Assembly (NCBI GenBank): GCA_934630855.1
Contig: CAKTWW010000005.1
Location: 11,364-75,363 of the forward strand
Origin: an uncultured Collinsella sp.
GTDB lineage: Bacteria > Actinomycetota > Coriobacteriia > Coriobacteriales > Coriobacteriaceae
Length of the DNA: 64,000 nt
Direction: 5' to 3'
Within the stretch, counting starts at the first letter, position 1. Every line of letters starts with the position of its first letter. Shown here piece by piece: positions 35,740 through 45,425 of the stretch. Position numbers and translations under genes: made by a program. The notes beneath the pieces were generated by a model. That model had not been told where the DNA came from, ran no database searches, and saw nothing but the letters and a program-made list of their open reading frames with translations.

Positions 35740-36155
35740 TACAAATCCCCTCCGGCGCCCAGCAGCTTGCGCATGACTTGCTCGGGGTTGACCGAGCCGT
35801 CGCGCGGGGCCAGGGCGGTAATCTTCTTCTGCATCTTGTACTCGTGCAGCTCTTCCTCGAGCTGACGCACGCGGGCGCGGAGCTTTTCGTTCTCGCGCTC
35901 GCGCTCCTCGGCGCGTTCCTTCATATCGAGGATGCGCACCACGCCGGCAAGGTTGATGCCCTCGTCGGTGAGCTGGTTGATAAGCTCCAGACGTTCGATA
36001 TCGGCACGCGAATACAGACGCGTGTTGCCGCCCGAGCGCTGGGGATTCACCAAGCCCTTGGACTCGTAGACGCGCAGAGTCTGCGGGTGCATGCCGGTCA
36101 GCTCGGCCGCCACGCTGATCATGTACAGCGGTTTGTTCCTATTGTCCTCGGCCAT
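35739..36155 (-). CDS. hspR: MerR-family heat-shock repressor HspR
   Basis: A 138-aa repressor. The MerR-type winged helix (about 8-75) contains MHPQTLRVYESKGLV and SGGNTRLYS, then a coiled coil rich in Glu and Arg (about 82-115). In Actinobacteria, HspR with DnaK as co-repressor turns off dnaK and clpB. It is the last gene of dnaK-grpE-dnaJ-hspR, 73 bases after dnaJ. The ATG at 36155 follows AGGTAGC; a GTG at 36182 is possible. Likely targets are the matching elements at 40151-40175 and 30653-30677. Confidence 0.93.
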   Translation of the reverse strand: MAEDNRNKPLYMISVAAELTGMHPQTLRVYESKGLVNPQRSGGNTRLYSRADIERLELINQLTDEGINLAGVVRILDMKERAEERERENEKLRARVRQLEEELHEYKMQKKITALAPRDGSVNPEQVMRKLLGAGGDL

Positions 36156-36228
36156 GCTACCTGACCCCTTTCCGTCTCGCACATCTCCATCATAAGCCTG
36201 CGGCCAGCCCGTGGGCCGCGCGGCCCAA

Positions 36229-37194
36229 CTAGTACGTCGCCTTGTAACGGTTGACCTTCTCGCGATAGTCGCGCGTATCGGCCTCGCGCAGCTTGGTCAT
36301 AGCATCGCGCTCGTCATCGGACAGGTTCGTGGGAACCTGCACCTTAATCTCGACGAGCAGCGCGCCCGTGCGGCCGCGATGCTTAACGTCGGGCGCACCC
36401 ATCTCCTTAAAGCGGAACTTCTTGCCCGTCTGGGTACCCGCGGGCACCTTCAGGCGGACCGTTGCGCCACCAGGCGTGGGCACGTCGACCGTGCAGCCAA
36501 GCGCCGCCTCGTAGACCGAGATCGGCACCTCCATGGTCACGTCGGCACCCTTGCGCTTAAACAGCGGGTGCTCCTCCACGTGCGTGGTCACGACCAGGTC
36601 GCCGCGCTCGCCTCCGGCAACGCCGTACTCGCCGCGGCGCTTGTAGCGCAGCTTGCCGCCGTCGACCGCGCCCGCGGGCACCGAGACCGTAATGGTCTGC
36701 TGCTCGCCCGTCGAGGGAATGCGATAGGTGACCTTGTGCGTCACGCCGCGGAACGCGTCCTCGGCCGTCACGTCGACGGTCAGCGACAGGTCGCCACCCT
36801 TGCGCGCACGATTGCGGCCCGCGCCCGCACCGGCAGCGCCCGCGGCCCCTGCAAAGCCCGAGCCCCAATCGCTACCCCAGGCGCCGTTGCCGCTAAAGAT
36901 GCTGTCGAAAATATCGCCCCAGCCGCTCGCGCCAGCACCGGCACCATAGCCGCCGCCATACGCGCCGCCCGCGCCCGGCATGCCGCCGAACATGAGCATC
37001 TGGTCGTACTCTTTGCGCTTCTTCTCGTCCGAAAGCGTCTCATAGGCCTCGCTAATCTCCTTAAACTTGGCCTCGTCGCCGCCGGCATCGGGGTGATATT
37101 TTTGCGCGAGCTTGCGAAACGCGCTCTTGATCTCTTTGTCGGAGGCGCTCTTGGATACGCCCAGGATGTCATAGAAGGTTTTGCCTGCAGCCAT
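36229..37194 (-). CDS. dnaJ: DnaJ/CbpA-type co-chaperone without zinc finger
   Basis: A 321-aa J-protein that delivers clients to DnaK and stimulates its ATPase. The J domain (about 6-70) has the essential HPD (YHPDAGG). A long Gly/Ala-rich region (about 72-130) follows, then two C-terminal client-binding domains (about 135-310). The CxxCxGxG zinc repeats of class A DnaJ are absent, so this is the class B (CbpA-like) form often paired with hspR in Actinobacteria. It is the third gene of the chaperone operon. Confidence 0.94.
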   Translation of the reverse strand: MAAGKTFYDILGVSKSASDKEIKSAFRKLAQKYHPDAGGDEAKFKEISEAYETLSDEKKRKEYDQMLMFGGMPGAGGAYGGGYGAGAGASGWGDIFDSIFSGNGAWGSDWGSGFAGAAGAAGAGAGRNRARKGGDLSLTVDVTAEDAFRGVTHKVTYRIPSTGEQQTITVSVPAGAVDGGKLRYKRRGEYGVAGGERGDLVVTTHVEEHPLFKRKGADVTMEVPISVYEAALGCTVDVPTPGGATVRLKVPAGTQTGKKFRFKEMGAPDVKHRGRTGALLVEIKVQVPTNLSDDERDAMTKLREADTRDYREKVNRYKATY

Positions 37195-37267
37195 CGTAGC
37201 TCCTCTCCTGTTTCATCCGCCGCCCCTGCGGACGACGGCTCATGCTTTCATATGGCACTAGGCCAGA

Positions 37268-37297
37268 AAGGGCCCCGGGTGTTGCCCCGGGGCCCTT
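37268..37297 (-). terminator. Hairpin between grpE and dnaJ
   Basis: A 12-bp GC-rich stem (37268-37279 with 37286-37297) with a 6-base loop lies in the 108-base grpE-dnaJ gap, 6 bases after grpE. Only CTTTC follows on the minus strand, so it probably attenuates or stabilises, lowering dnaJ-hspR output relative to dnaK-grpE. Confidence 0.6.
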
Positions 37298-37302
37298 CTC
37301 AA

Positions 37303-38145
37303 TTACTCCTCGGTGCTCTCGGCCGTATCGGCCGCAGCATCCTCGGGCGCCGCTTCGGGCTCCGGCGCGGGGCGCTTCTCGCCACCGTACGTCACCGTCA
37401 CCATCGCGGAGCGCAGGATGCGGTCCGCCATGCGGTAGCCCTTCTGGTACACGTCGTTGACGGTCTCGTCGTACTGCGATGCGTCCTCGACACGTCCCAC
37501 GGCCTGGTGCTCGAGCGGATTGAATGCCTCGCCCTTGGGGTCGATAGGCTCAACGCCCTCGTGCGCAAACACGTCGAGCAGCTTGGCATGCACCGCGTCA
37601 ACGCCATCGACGAACTGCTTAAAGTCGTCGGAAAGCTCCTGGCCGCGGGCATGGTCGATCGCACGCTCGATATCGTCGACCACCGGCAGCAGCGCGGTAA
37701 CGAGCTTCTCGGTCGCACGCTCGCGCTCGGCAATCCGCTCGTTGGCGGTGCGGCGGCGGAAGTTCTCCCAGTCGGCCTGCAGACGGGCGGTGCGCTCGGT
37801 GGCGTCCTTCGCCTTGTCCTCGGCGGCCTTCTGAGCCTCTGCCGCAGCCTCGAGTTCATGGCGCACGTCGGCAAGCTCCTTCTGGGCCTGCTCGAACTTG
37901 AGCTTAAAGTCGTTGTCGGCGGCTTCCTCACCGGCGCGGATAGCGGCTTCCACCATCTCGTCCTCGGTCATCGTCGCCTCCTTGTTGGAATCCTCTACCT
38001 GGTTCTCGGCAGCCTCAGCGGCCTCGGCCTCATTGGCCTCGGTATCGTCGACGGCCTCTACGGGAATCTTCACGTCCTTCTCCTCAGAGTCAACGGGGGC
38101 GGCGCCAGCGGCAGCCGCCTCCGTGCGAGCTTTACGGGCGGACAT
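37303..38145 (-). CDS. grpE: Nucleotide exchange factor GrpE
   Basis: A 280-aa protein, longer than E. coli GrpE because of acidic N- and C-terminal extensions. The N-terminal half is a long coiled coil (about 85-150), and the C-terminal beta domain contains LPVVDDIERAIDHA and the YQKGYRMADRILRSAMVTV region. It releases ADP from DnaK. It starts 2 bases after the dnaK stop, so expression is coupled to dnaK. Confidence 0.95.
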   Translation of the reverse strand: MSARKARTEAAAAGAAPVDSEEKDVKIPVEAVDDTEANEAEAAEAAENQVEDSNKEATMTEDEMVEAAIRAGEEAADNDFKLKFEQAQKELADVRHELEAAAEAQKAAEDKAKDATERTARLQADWENFRRRTANERIAERERATEKLVTALLPVVDDIERAIDHARGQELSDDFKQFVDGVDAVHAKLLDVFAHEGVEPIDPKGEAFNPLEHQAVGRVEDASQYDETVNDVYQKGYRMADRILRSAMVTVTYGGEKRPAPEPEAAPEDAAADTAESTEE

Positions 38146-38147
38146 GA

Positions 38148-40040
<1,893 letters not shown>

Positions 40041-40150
40041 TAGAAATTCCCTCTCTCTTGTGCGTTCGCGCCGCGTCGGCGGACTGCCGCGCGACGCTTC
40101 GGCTTGTCTTTCAGGATGTAGTGTATCCCCTTATGGGCCGGAATATACAA

Positions 40151-40175
40151 AATCTAAGTCAATTCATATAAGATT
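40151..40175 (-). promoter_or_regulatory. Shared heat-shock operator upstream of dnaK
   Basis: The 25-base element has arms AATCTAAGTC and ATATAAGATT, identical to the arms of the clpB element at 30653-30677. It lies 111 bases before the dnaK start. Probable HspR binding site. The classical HAIR sequence is not present. Confidence 0.65.
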
Positions 40176-40312
40176 TCTTATCTCCGCGAGTTTAGGTTCT
40201 CAAAAGCGCAGGTAGATGGGCTGTTTGAGTTCTGAGCAGATCTATCGAGATCTATGTAGAGTTGACTGAGGCTTGGGTCTGGAGCCGCGCAGGGCGGCTT
40301 TGGGGCGACCCC

Positions 40313-40432
40313 GGGGAAAGCGCGACCCGTTTTGAGCGCCGATTCCGGGATACGCTTTCCGCTTGAAGGCTCAACCGGAAAATGCGACCCGTTCTGGGCG
40401 GCGATTCTGGGATGCGCTTTCCGCAAGCACGC
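40313..40432. repeat. Tandem short-hairpin array (family A, copy 2)
   Basis: Two units of about 50 bases, each starting with GGAAA and CCCG and ending with GGGAT and CTTTCC, are separated by 14 bases. They lie between the divergent dnaK and ferredoxin genes. The rest of 40176-40646 shows no gene; TTGCAA (40558-40563) and TATGTT (40580-40585) with 16 bases between could be the ferredoxin promoter. Confidence 0.75.
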
Positions 40433-40646
40433 TCAATCGCTCTTTATTTCAAGTCACCTTTAGCTAACATTTGCGCAGTTCAACGGCCCCACCTGCGTGT
40501 TTTTTAGTAAGCCGTGGCATACTCGGCGAACGGTATGAAGATGCCGGTCAGAGGGTATTGCAAACGGTCGCCGCCGTGGTATGTTTTTGCCCGAATCAAA
40601 CCGACGCACATCGCCTGTAGCGTCGGTCAACAGAGAGGAAACTACC

Positions 40647-40832
40647 ATGGCTCATCCCGTAATTGATGCCGACGAGTGCATCGCTTGTGGCGTTTGCGTC
40701 GACTCCTGCCCCGCTGGCGTCCTGGAGCTCCAGGACGTCGCTACCGTCGCTGACGAGGACTCCTGCGTCGCCTGTGGCGCTTGCCAGGACGCTTGCCCCG
40801 CTGGCGCGATCACCGAGATCGTCGAGGAGTAA
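40647..40832 (+). CDS. 2[4Fe-4S] ferredoxin
   Basis: A 61-aa clostridial-type ferredoxin with two cluster motifs: CIACGVCVDSCP and CVACGACQDACP. It starts MAHPVIDADEC. It carries low-potential electrons for anaerobic metabolism, possibly to hydrogenase or to the Fe-S/FAD oxidoreductase in this window. The ATG at 40647 has AGAGGAA upstream. Codon choice is highly biased, suggesting strong expression. It is monocistronic, with a strong terminator at 40866-40918. Confidence 0.96.
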   Translation: MAHPVIDADECIACGVCVDSCPAGVLELQDVATVADEDSCVACGACQDACPAGAITEIVEE

Positions 40833-40865
40833 CAACTCCCCCACTTGCACACTCAAAAGTACACC

Positions 40866-40918
40866 GTGCACAAAAAGGAGGCCTCCGCATCGCCGCGGAG
40901 GTCTCCTTTTTTGTGCAC
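40866..40918 (+). terminator. Ferredoxin terminator
   Basis: A long hairpin: the outer GTGCAC and the inner GCCTCCGC/GCGGAGG pair, with A-rich and T-rich (TTTTTT) sides, so it can stop transcription in both directions. Confidence 0.92.
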
Positions 40919-40936
40919 GGGCAGCCACTATAGTAA

Positions 40937-41072
40937 CACCGCAGGTTGAGCATAAGTCAGCGAAAACGCCCCTAAGCGAGTAAGGTGACGTGAAAGAGGA
41001 GGGAAGCGTACTTTGGTACGCGACCGACGATTGAACGTCAGATTGCCCAAATGGGGCGTTTGCAGCGTCGAG
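40937..41072. repeat. Structured repeat (family E, copy 3)
   Basis: Left box GTCAGCGA and right box GCAGCGTCGAG frame paired arms AAACGCCCC (40964-40972) and GGGGCGTTT (41053-41061), TGACGT/ACGTCA, and an inner hairpin unlike that of the other copies. The right end touches the niaR stop codon directly. Confidence 0.85.
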
Positions 41073-41618
41073 CTAGGACAAGTCGTCCTCATAGGGCATC
41101 AGATCGGCCAGATAGCCCTTCTCCTTGAGCAGTGCCTCGATCTCGTCGAGGGTTTGCTCGTCTTCTGCCGCGATGCGGTGGAAGTGATAGCCGCTGGTCA
41201 CCGTCAGCAGCGGAAAGCTCTTGCCGCTGGCGATGTCGTGCAGGTAGCGCTCGATATCGCGGCGGTTGCGAATGTCCAGGTCGGCCGTAATCTTGCCGTA
41301 CACGCGGTGGTTGACGATCACGTTGAGCACGGCGCCGCCCGCATCGACGATGCTCGTGAGCTCATCGCCCGCCTGCTCCACGCTGTGGCGCACCTTGACC
41401 AGGCGCGTGGGCACAGCCGGGCTGCTCTCGGCTTCCTGGAGCACGTAGCCGCGGTTGGTGGCGACGATATCGTGCCCGTCGGCGCGCAGCAGGGCGATGT
41501 CCTGCACCACGACCTGACGGCTCACGCCCACCTCGCGGGCAAGGGCGCTGCCCGAAACGGGATCTTTGGCCCCCTCGAGCACGGCCATGATGGAACGGCG
41601 ACGCTCGCGGGCATTCAT
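41073..41618 (-). CDS. niaR: NiaR-type transcriptional repressor of NAD synthesis
   Basis: A 181-aa regulator. The N-terminal winged helix (HTH_11, about 5-60) contains GSALAREVGVSRQVVVQDI. The C-terminal 3H domain is named for conserved His residues, seen here in VRHSVEQ, VNHRVYG and SGYHFHRI, and binds a nickel ion and nicotinic acid. It represses NAD synthesis or niacin uptake genes when niacin is present. It is the last gene of nadABC-niaR; its ATG overlaps the nadC stop by one base (TAATG). The likely operator is the palindrome at 44982-45025, so it is autoregulated. Confidence 0.92.
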   Translation of the reverse strand: MNARERRRSIMAVLEGAKDPVSGSALAREVGVSRQVVVQDIALLRADGHDIVATNRGYVLQEAESSPAVPTRLVKVRHSVEQAGDELTSIVDAGGAVLNVIVNHRVYGKITADLDIRNRRDIERYLHDIASGKSFPLLTVTSGYHFHRIAAEDEQTLDEIEALLKEKGYLADLMPYEDDLS

Positions 41619-42478
41619 TATTTACCGTCCAGCAGACGCAGGTGCTTAAGCGAAAGGTCGAGGATCGGCGCGGAGTGTGTCAGGGCGCCCGAGCTAATAA
41701 AGTCGACGCCCAGGTCGGCCAGGGCGCGAATGTTGTCGGCGTCCACGTTGCCCGAGCACTCGGTCTTGGCGCGGCCGTCGATAAGCTCGATGGCGGCGGC
41801 CATATCGTCGTGGGTCATGTTGTCGAACATGATGATGTCGGCGCCAGCCTCTACGGCCTCGTGCACCATGTCCAGATTCTCGCACTCGATCTCGACCGTC
41901 GTGGTGAAGGACGCATGGGCGCGCGCCATCTCGATCGCGCGCGCCACGCCGCCGGCGGCGTCGATATGGTTGTCCTTGAGCATGACAGCCGTCGACAGGT
42001 TGTAGCGGTGGTTGCTGCCGCCGCCGATCTCGACTGCCGCCTTCTCGAAGACACGCATGCCCGGCGTGGTCTTGCGCGTGTCGACGAGCACGGTCTTGGT
42101 GCCTTCGAGCGCCGCGGCCATCTGATGCGTATAGGTGGCGATACCGCTCATGCGCTGCAGGTAGTTGAGCGCCACGCGCTCGCCCGAAAGCAGTACGCGC
42201 GCATCGCCGCGCACCTGGCCCACGTGGTCGCCGGAATGCACCTCGTCGCCATCCGCGACGTCGAACAGCACCGAGCTCTGCGAATCCAGCAGCTCAAAGG
42301 TGCGGGCGAACACGTCCAGACCGGCGATGATGCCGTCGGCCTTGGCGATGAGCTCAACGGTAGCGGGACGCGCCGTGGGGCACACGCTCGCCGTGCTCAC
42401 GTCCTCAAACGTGATGTCCTCGCGCAGGGCCTGCAAAATCAGATCATCGACGACGAGCTTCATGGTAATGGGATTCAT
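41618..42478 (-). CDS. nadC: Nicotinate-nucleotide pyrophosphorylase (carboxylating)
   Basis: A 286-aa enzyme that makes nicotinate mononucleotide from quinolinate and PRPP. Characteristic motifs are present: LVDTRKTTPGMRVFEK, VEIGGGSNHRYNL, MLKDNH and DIIMFDNM. The ATG at 42478 lies 3 bases after the nadB stop, and its stop overlaps the niaR start. With nadA and nadB it completes the aspartate-to-NaMN route. Confidence 0.96.
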   Translation of the reverse strand: MNPITMKLVVDDLILQALREDITFEDVSTASVCPTARPATVELIAKADGIIAGLDVFARTFELLDSQSSVLFDVADGDEVHSGDHVGQVRGDARVLLSGERVALNYLQRMSGIATYTHQMAAALEGTKTVLVDTRKTTPGMRVFEKAAVEIGGGSNHRYNLSTAVMLKDNHIDAAGGVARAIEMARAHASFTTTVEIECENLDMVHEAVEAGADIIMFDNMTHDDMAAAIELIDGRAKTECSGNVDADNIRALADLGVDFISSGALTHSAPILDLSLKHLRLLDGK

Positions 42479-42481
42479 GGT

Positions 42482-43858
42482 CTACTCCTCCACGGCCTGC
42501 GTGCCGGCGGCACGGGCCAAATCATCGATTGCAAGGGTATCGGCGCTCAGGGCGCGGTGACGTCCGTCGAGCGCGGGCTCGCCCGCCTGCTCCACGGCAA
42601 GCGACTCGCCGGTGCGCATACGCCAAGCGGCGCGGCGACCCCAAACCAGGGACTCGAGCAGGCTGTTAGAAGCCAGGCGGTTCTTGCCGTGCACGCCGTT
42701 GCAGGCCGTCTCGCCCGCGGCGTAGAGCTCGGGCATCGAGGTGCGGCCGTCCTTGTCGACCCACACGCCGCCCATAAAGTAGTGCTGCGTGGGCGTGACG
42801 GGGATGGGCTCGTCCAAGATGTCGCGGCCGTCCTCCAGGCAGCGTGCGCGGATGTTGGCAAAGTGCCCAGTCACCACGTCGCGCTCGACGGGGGCAAAGC
42901 TCAGCCACTCGTGCTCGGTGCCGTCCTGCTTCATCTGCTCGCGGATGGCGGCGGCGACCACGTCTCGCGGCTGCAGCTCGTCGGTAAAGCGCTCGCCGGC
43001 GGCGTTGAGCAGAATCGCGCCCTCGCCGCGACAGCTCTCGCTGATCAGGAACGTGCGGCCCGGCTGCGGTGAGAACAGGCCCGTGGGGTGAATCTGCACG
43101 TAGTCCAGGTGCTCCATCGTAATGCCGTGCTCTTGGGCGATGAAGCAGGCGTCGCCCGTGAGCTGCGGGTAGTTGGTCGAATGGTCGTACACGCCACCGA
43201 TACCGCCCGTCGCCCACAGCGTATGGCGGGCATGGATCTTAAACGGCTCGCCGGCGTGCACGCCCTCGGCGGCATTTGCCAGCTCGTCGGCGGGACGAAC
43301 CGAGTCGTCCTCATCCACGGGCACGGCGACGACACCGGTGCAAACCGTGGCGCCGTCGCACTCGTCGGTCAGGATATCGGTCATGGCCACGTGCTCAAGA
43401 ATCTGCACGTTGTCCAGCTTGCGGACGGCCCGGAGCAGCTTGGTCGTGATCTCCTTGCCCGTAATATCGGCGTGGAAGGCGATACGCGGGCGGCTGTGCG
43501 CGCCCTCGCGGGTAAAGTCGAGGCTGCCGTCGGCCGTGCGCTCAAAGTCCACGCCCATCGCCAGCAGGTCGTTGATGACCGAGCGGCTCGAGCGAATCAT
43601 GATGTCGACGCTCTCGCGGCGGTTCTCGTAATGACCGGCATGCATGGTGTCCTCAAAGAAGGCGTCGTAGTCCGAGCCCTCGGGCAGCACGCAGATGCCG
43701 CCCTGCGCGAGCATGGAATCGCACTCGTCGACGGCGCCCTTGGAGAGCATGATCACGCGCATGCTCGTCGGCAGATTGAGGGCCGCATACAGGCCCGCCA
43801 CGCCGCAGCCGGCAATGACGACGTCGCACTCCATATTGGGGTATTGTTTGGTTTCCAC
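42482..43858 (-). CDS. nadB: L-aspartate oxidase
   Basis: A 458-aa FAD enzyme that oxidises aspartate to iminoaspartate for NadA; in anaerobes, fumarate is the likely electron acceptor. The FAD motif is VIAGCGVAGLYAA. Others include SMLAQGGI, HTLWATGGIGGVYDHSTN, the active-site region SESCRGEGA and YAAGETACNGVHGKNRLASNSLLE. The GTG at 43858 is chosen because GAGAGG lies 6 bases upstream and the protein begins just before the FAD fold. The C-terminal helical domain is shorter than in E. coli NadB (540 aa). Confidence 0.95.
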   Translation of the reverse strand: METKQYPNMECDVVIAGCGVAGLYAALNLPTSMRVIMLSKGAVDECDSMLAQGGICVLPEGSDYDAFFEDTMHAGHYENRRESVDIMIRSSRSVINDLLAMGVDFERTADGSLDFTREGAHSRPRIAFHADITGKEITTKLLRAVRKLDNVQILEHVAMTDILTDECDGATVCTGVVAVPVDEDDSVRPADELANAAEGVHAGEPFKIHARHTLWATGGIGGVYDHSTNYPQLTGDACFIAQEHGITMEHLDYVQIHPTGLFSPQPGRTFLISESCRGEGAILLNAAGERFTDELQPRDVVAAAIREQMKQDGTEHEWLSFAPVERDVVTGHFANIRARCLEDGRDILDEPIPVTPTQHYFMGGVWVDKDGRTSMPELYAAGETACNGVHGKNRLASNSLLESLVWGRRAAWRMRTGESLAVEQAGEPALDGRHRALSADTLAIDDLARAAGTQAVEE

Positions 43859-43876
43859 AGGAATCCTCTCCCTTGT

Positions 43877-43911
43877 AATGTGGCATAAGGGACCGTCCCT
43901 CATGTCACATT
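43877..43911 (-). other. Hairpin between nadA and nadB
   Basis: An inverted repeat with arms AATGTGGCATAAGGGAC and GTCCCTCATGTCACATT occupies most of the 56-base nadA-nadB gap. It has no T-run, and may tune nadB expression or mark an RNA processing site. Confidence 0.55.
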
Positions 43912-43914
43912 GTT

Positions 43915-44940
43915 TTAGCGCGCTGCGTACTCGAGCATGCGGTCGAGCGTGAGCTTGGCCTGGTCGGCGGCCTCGTCCGATACGCCAATCTGCACCTCGC
44001 CCTCGCCCGTCTCCAGGCAGCACACGAGCTTTTCGAGCGTGATGAGATCCATGTTGACGCAGGTGGGCTGCACCGCGGGGAAGTAGAACTTCTTGCCGGT
44101 GCCTTGGCAGCGGCGCTCGAACTCGTAGAGCACGCCGCGGACCGTCACGATGATGAACTCGCTCGCGTCCGACTCTTCGGCGTACTTGATGATGCCAGCG
44201 GTGGAGCCAATGTAGTCGGCCTCGGCCAGGACGTCGGCCTTGCACTCGGGGTGCGCCAGCACGAGCGCGTCGGGGTGGGCCTCCGTCGCATCGACAATCT
44301 GCTCGACGGTGATGATGTGGTGACGCGGGCAGTAGCCCTTGTTGAGGATGACGTGCTTTTGCGGCACCTGCTCGGCTACGAAACGACCAAGGTTTTGGTC
44401 GGGAATGAACAGGATATGCTGCTGCGGCAGCTCGGACACGATCTTGACGGCGTTGGAACTGGTGACGCACACGTCACTCCAGCTCTTGATCTCGACCGTC
44501 GAGTTGACGTAGCAGACCACGGCCAGGTCGTCGCCATACTCGGCGCGGGCCTCGTCAACCGTCTCGCGTTTGACCATGTGCGCCATGGGGCAGTCCGCGC
44601 CCGGTTCGGGCAGCAGCACGGTCTTGGTGGGATTGAGCAGCTTGGCGCTCTCGCCCATAAACTCCACGCCACACAGCACGATGGTCTGCTGCGGCAGGCT
44701 CTTGGCAAGCTTTGCCAGGTAGAAGCTGTCGCCGACGTAATCGGCCACTGCCTGGACCTCGGGCGCCACGTAATAGTGCGCCAGGATCACCGCATCACGC
44801 TGGGTTTTTAGTTGCTGAATGGCCTCGACGAGCTCTGCCGGCACCAATGCCGCGCGCTCCGTTGCCGTCGTTGCCGATGCCAGGCCGGCCGCAATATCGC
44901 GTGCAAGCTCCGATGCATCCATGTTCGCGCTCTGTGCCAT
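43915..44940 (-). CDS. nadA: Quinolinate synthase A
   Basis: A 341-aa [4Fe-4S] enzyme that condenses iminoaspartate with dihydroxyacetone phosphate to quinolinate. It contains AHYYVAPEVQAVADYVGDSF. Cluster Cys candidates lie in IVLCGVEFMGE, AHPECKADV and QPTCVNMDLI. The ATG at 44940 follows GAGGGG with 5-base spacing; a TTG just before it is less likely. First gene of nadABC-niaR, downstream of a promoter embedded in a palindrome. Confidence 0.96.
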   Translation of the reverse strand: MAQSANMDASELARDIAAGLASATTATERAALVPAELVEAIQQLKTQRDAVILAHYYVAPEVQAVADYVGDSFYLAKLAKSLPQQTIVLCGVEFMGESAKLLNPTKTVLLPEPGADCPMAHMVKRETVDEARAEYGDDLAVVCYVNSTVEIKSWSDVCVTSSNAVKIVSELPQQHILFIPDQNLGRFVAEQVPQKHVILNKGYCPRHHIITVEQIVDATEAHPDALVLAHPECKADVLAEADYIGSTAGIIKYAEESDASEFIIVTVRGVLYEFERRCQGTGKKFYFPAVQPTCVNMDLITLEKLVCCLETGEGEVQIGVSDEAADQAKLTLDRMLEYAAR

Positions 44941-44975
44941 CAAGGCCCCTCTCTTTTGGCGAATCTTGGGGCTTT

Positions 44976-45025
44976 AGTATGACACCTAGGTTTACAGCTG
45001 ACAAGACAGCTGTAAACCTATGTGT
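44976..45025 (-). promoter_or_regulatory. nad operon promoter within a NiaR-type palindrome
   Basis: On the minus strand, TTGTCA (45004-44999) and CATACT (44981-44976), exactly 17 bases apart, form the promoter. Overlapping it is a long palindrome (44982-45025) with 18-base arms, one mismatch and an 8-base centre; its core arms are TTTACAGCT and AGCTGTAAA. Binding there would block RNA polymerase. The operon ends in niaR, making NiaR the obvious binder. Confidence 0.75.
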
Positions 45026-45145
45026 AAAGTTGTAATAAAGATTCAATTGCGGGTCGGGTCGCTTTCGAGCTGAAGGGCTGTAGATGGCCGAAAATGGACC
45101 TTGGTTAATATTCAACCCCCTGTTAACCGCCCCGGCAGAAGGCCT

Positions 45146-45354
45146 GTGGGCAAAAAAGGGCAAATATGAGTACTGTTACCAAATTAGTGGCAGCGATTTT
45201 CGACCTGCCAGGCCTACAAATCGCCCTGTTTGACTCCGAATCCGGCATCGTGCGCCCCAAAATCACGCTCGCGATGCCTCCTAGAGCCGTTTTGAGCCCT
45301 ATTTCGCTGTTACTAAAATAGTGGCAGTACTCATATTTGGCATTTTTTGCCCAC
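45146..45354. repeat. 209-bp inverted repeat with internal direct repeats (family I)
   Basis: The 30-bp ends (45146-45175 and 45325-45354) are complementary with two mismatches. Inside each end lies a direct repeat of about 20 bp (CTGTTAC, three variable bases, then TAGTGGCAG). The centre carries no gene. It resembles a non-autonomous element. The surrounding gap 45026-45372 contains no other feature. Confidence 0.8.
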
Positions 45355-45372
45355 GAGGTCTCGCGGCGGCAC

Positions 45373-45409
45373 AAAAAAGGGGCCCGGATGGCGAGATCCG
45401 GGGCCCCTT
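45373..45409 (-). terminator. Terminator of the large surface protein gene
   Basis: A GC-rich stem (about 45377-45389 with 45396-45409) is followed on the minus strand by TTTTTT, 17 bases after the stop codon. Confidence 0.9.
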
Positions 45410-45425
45410 GGGGATAAGGAAGCGA

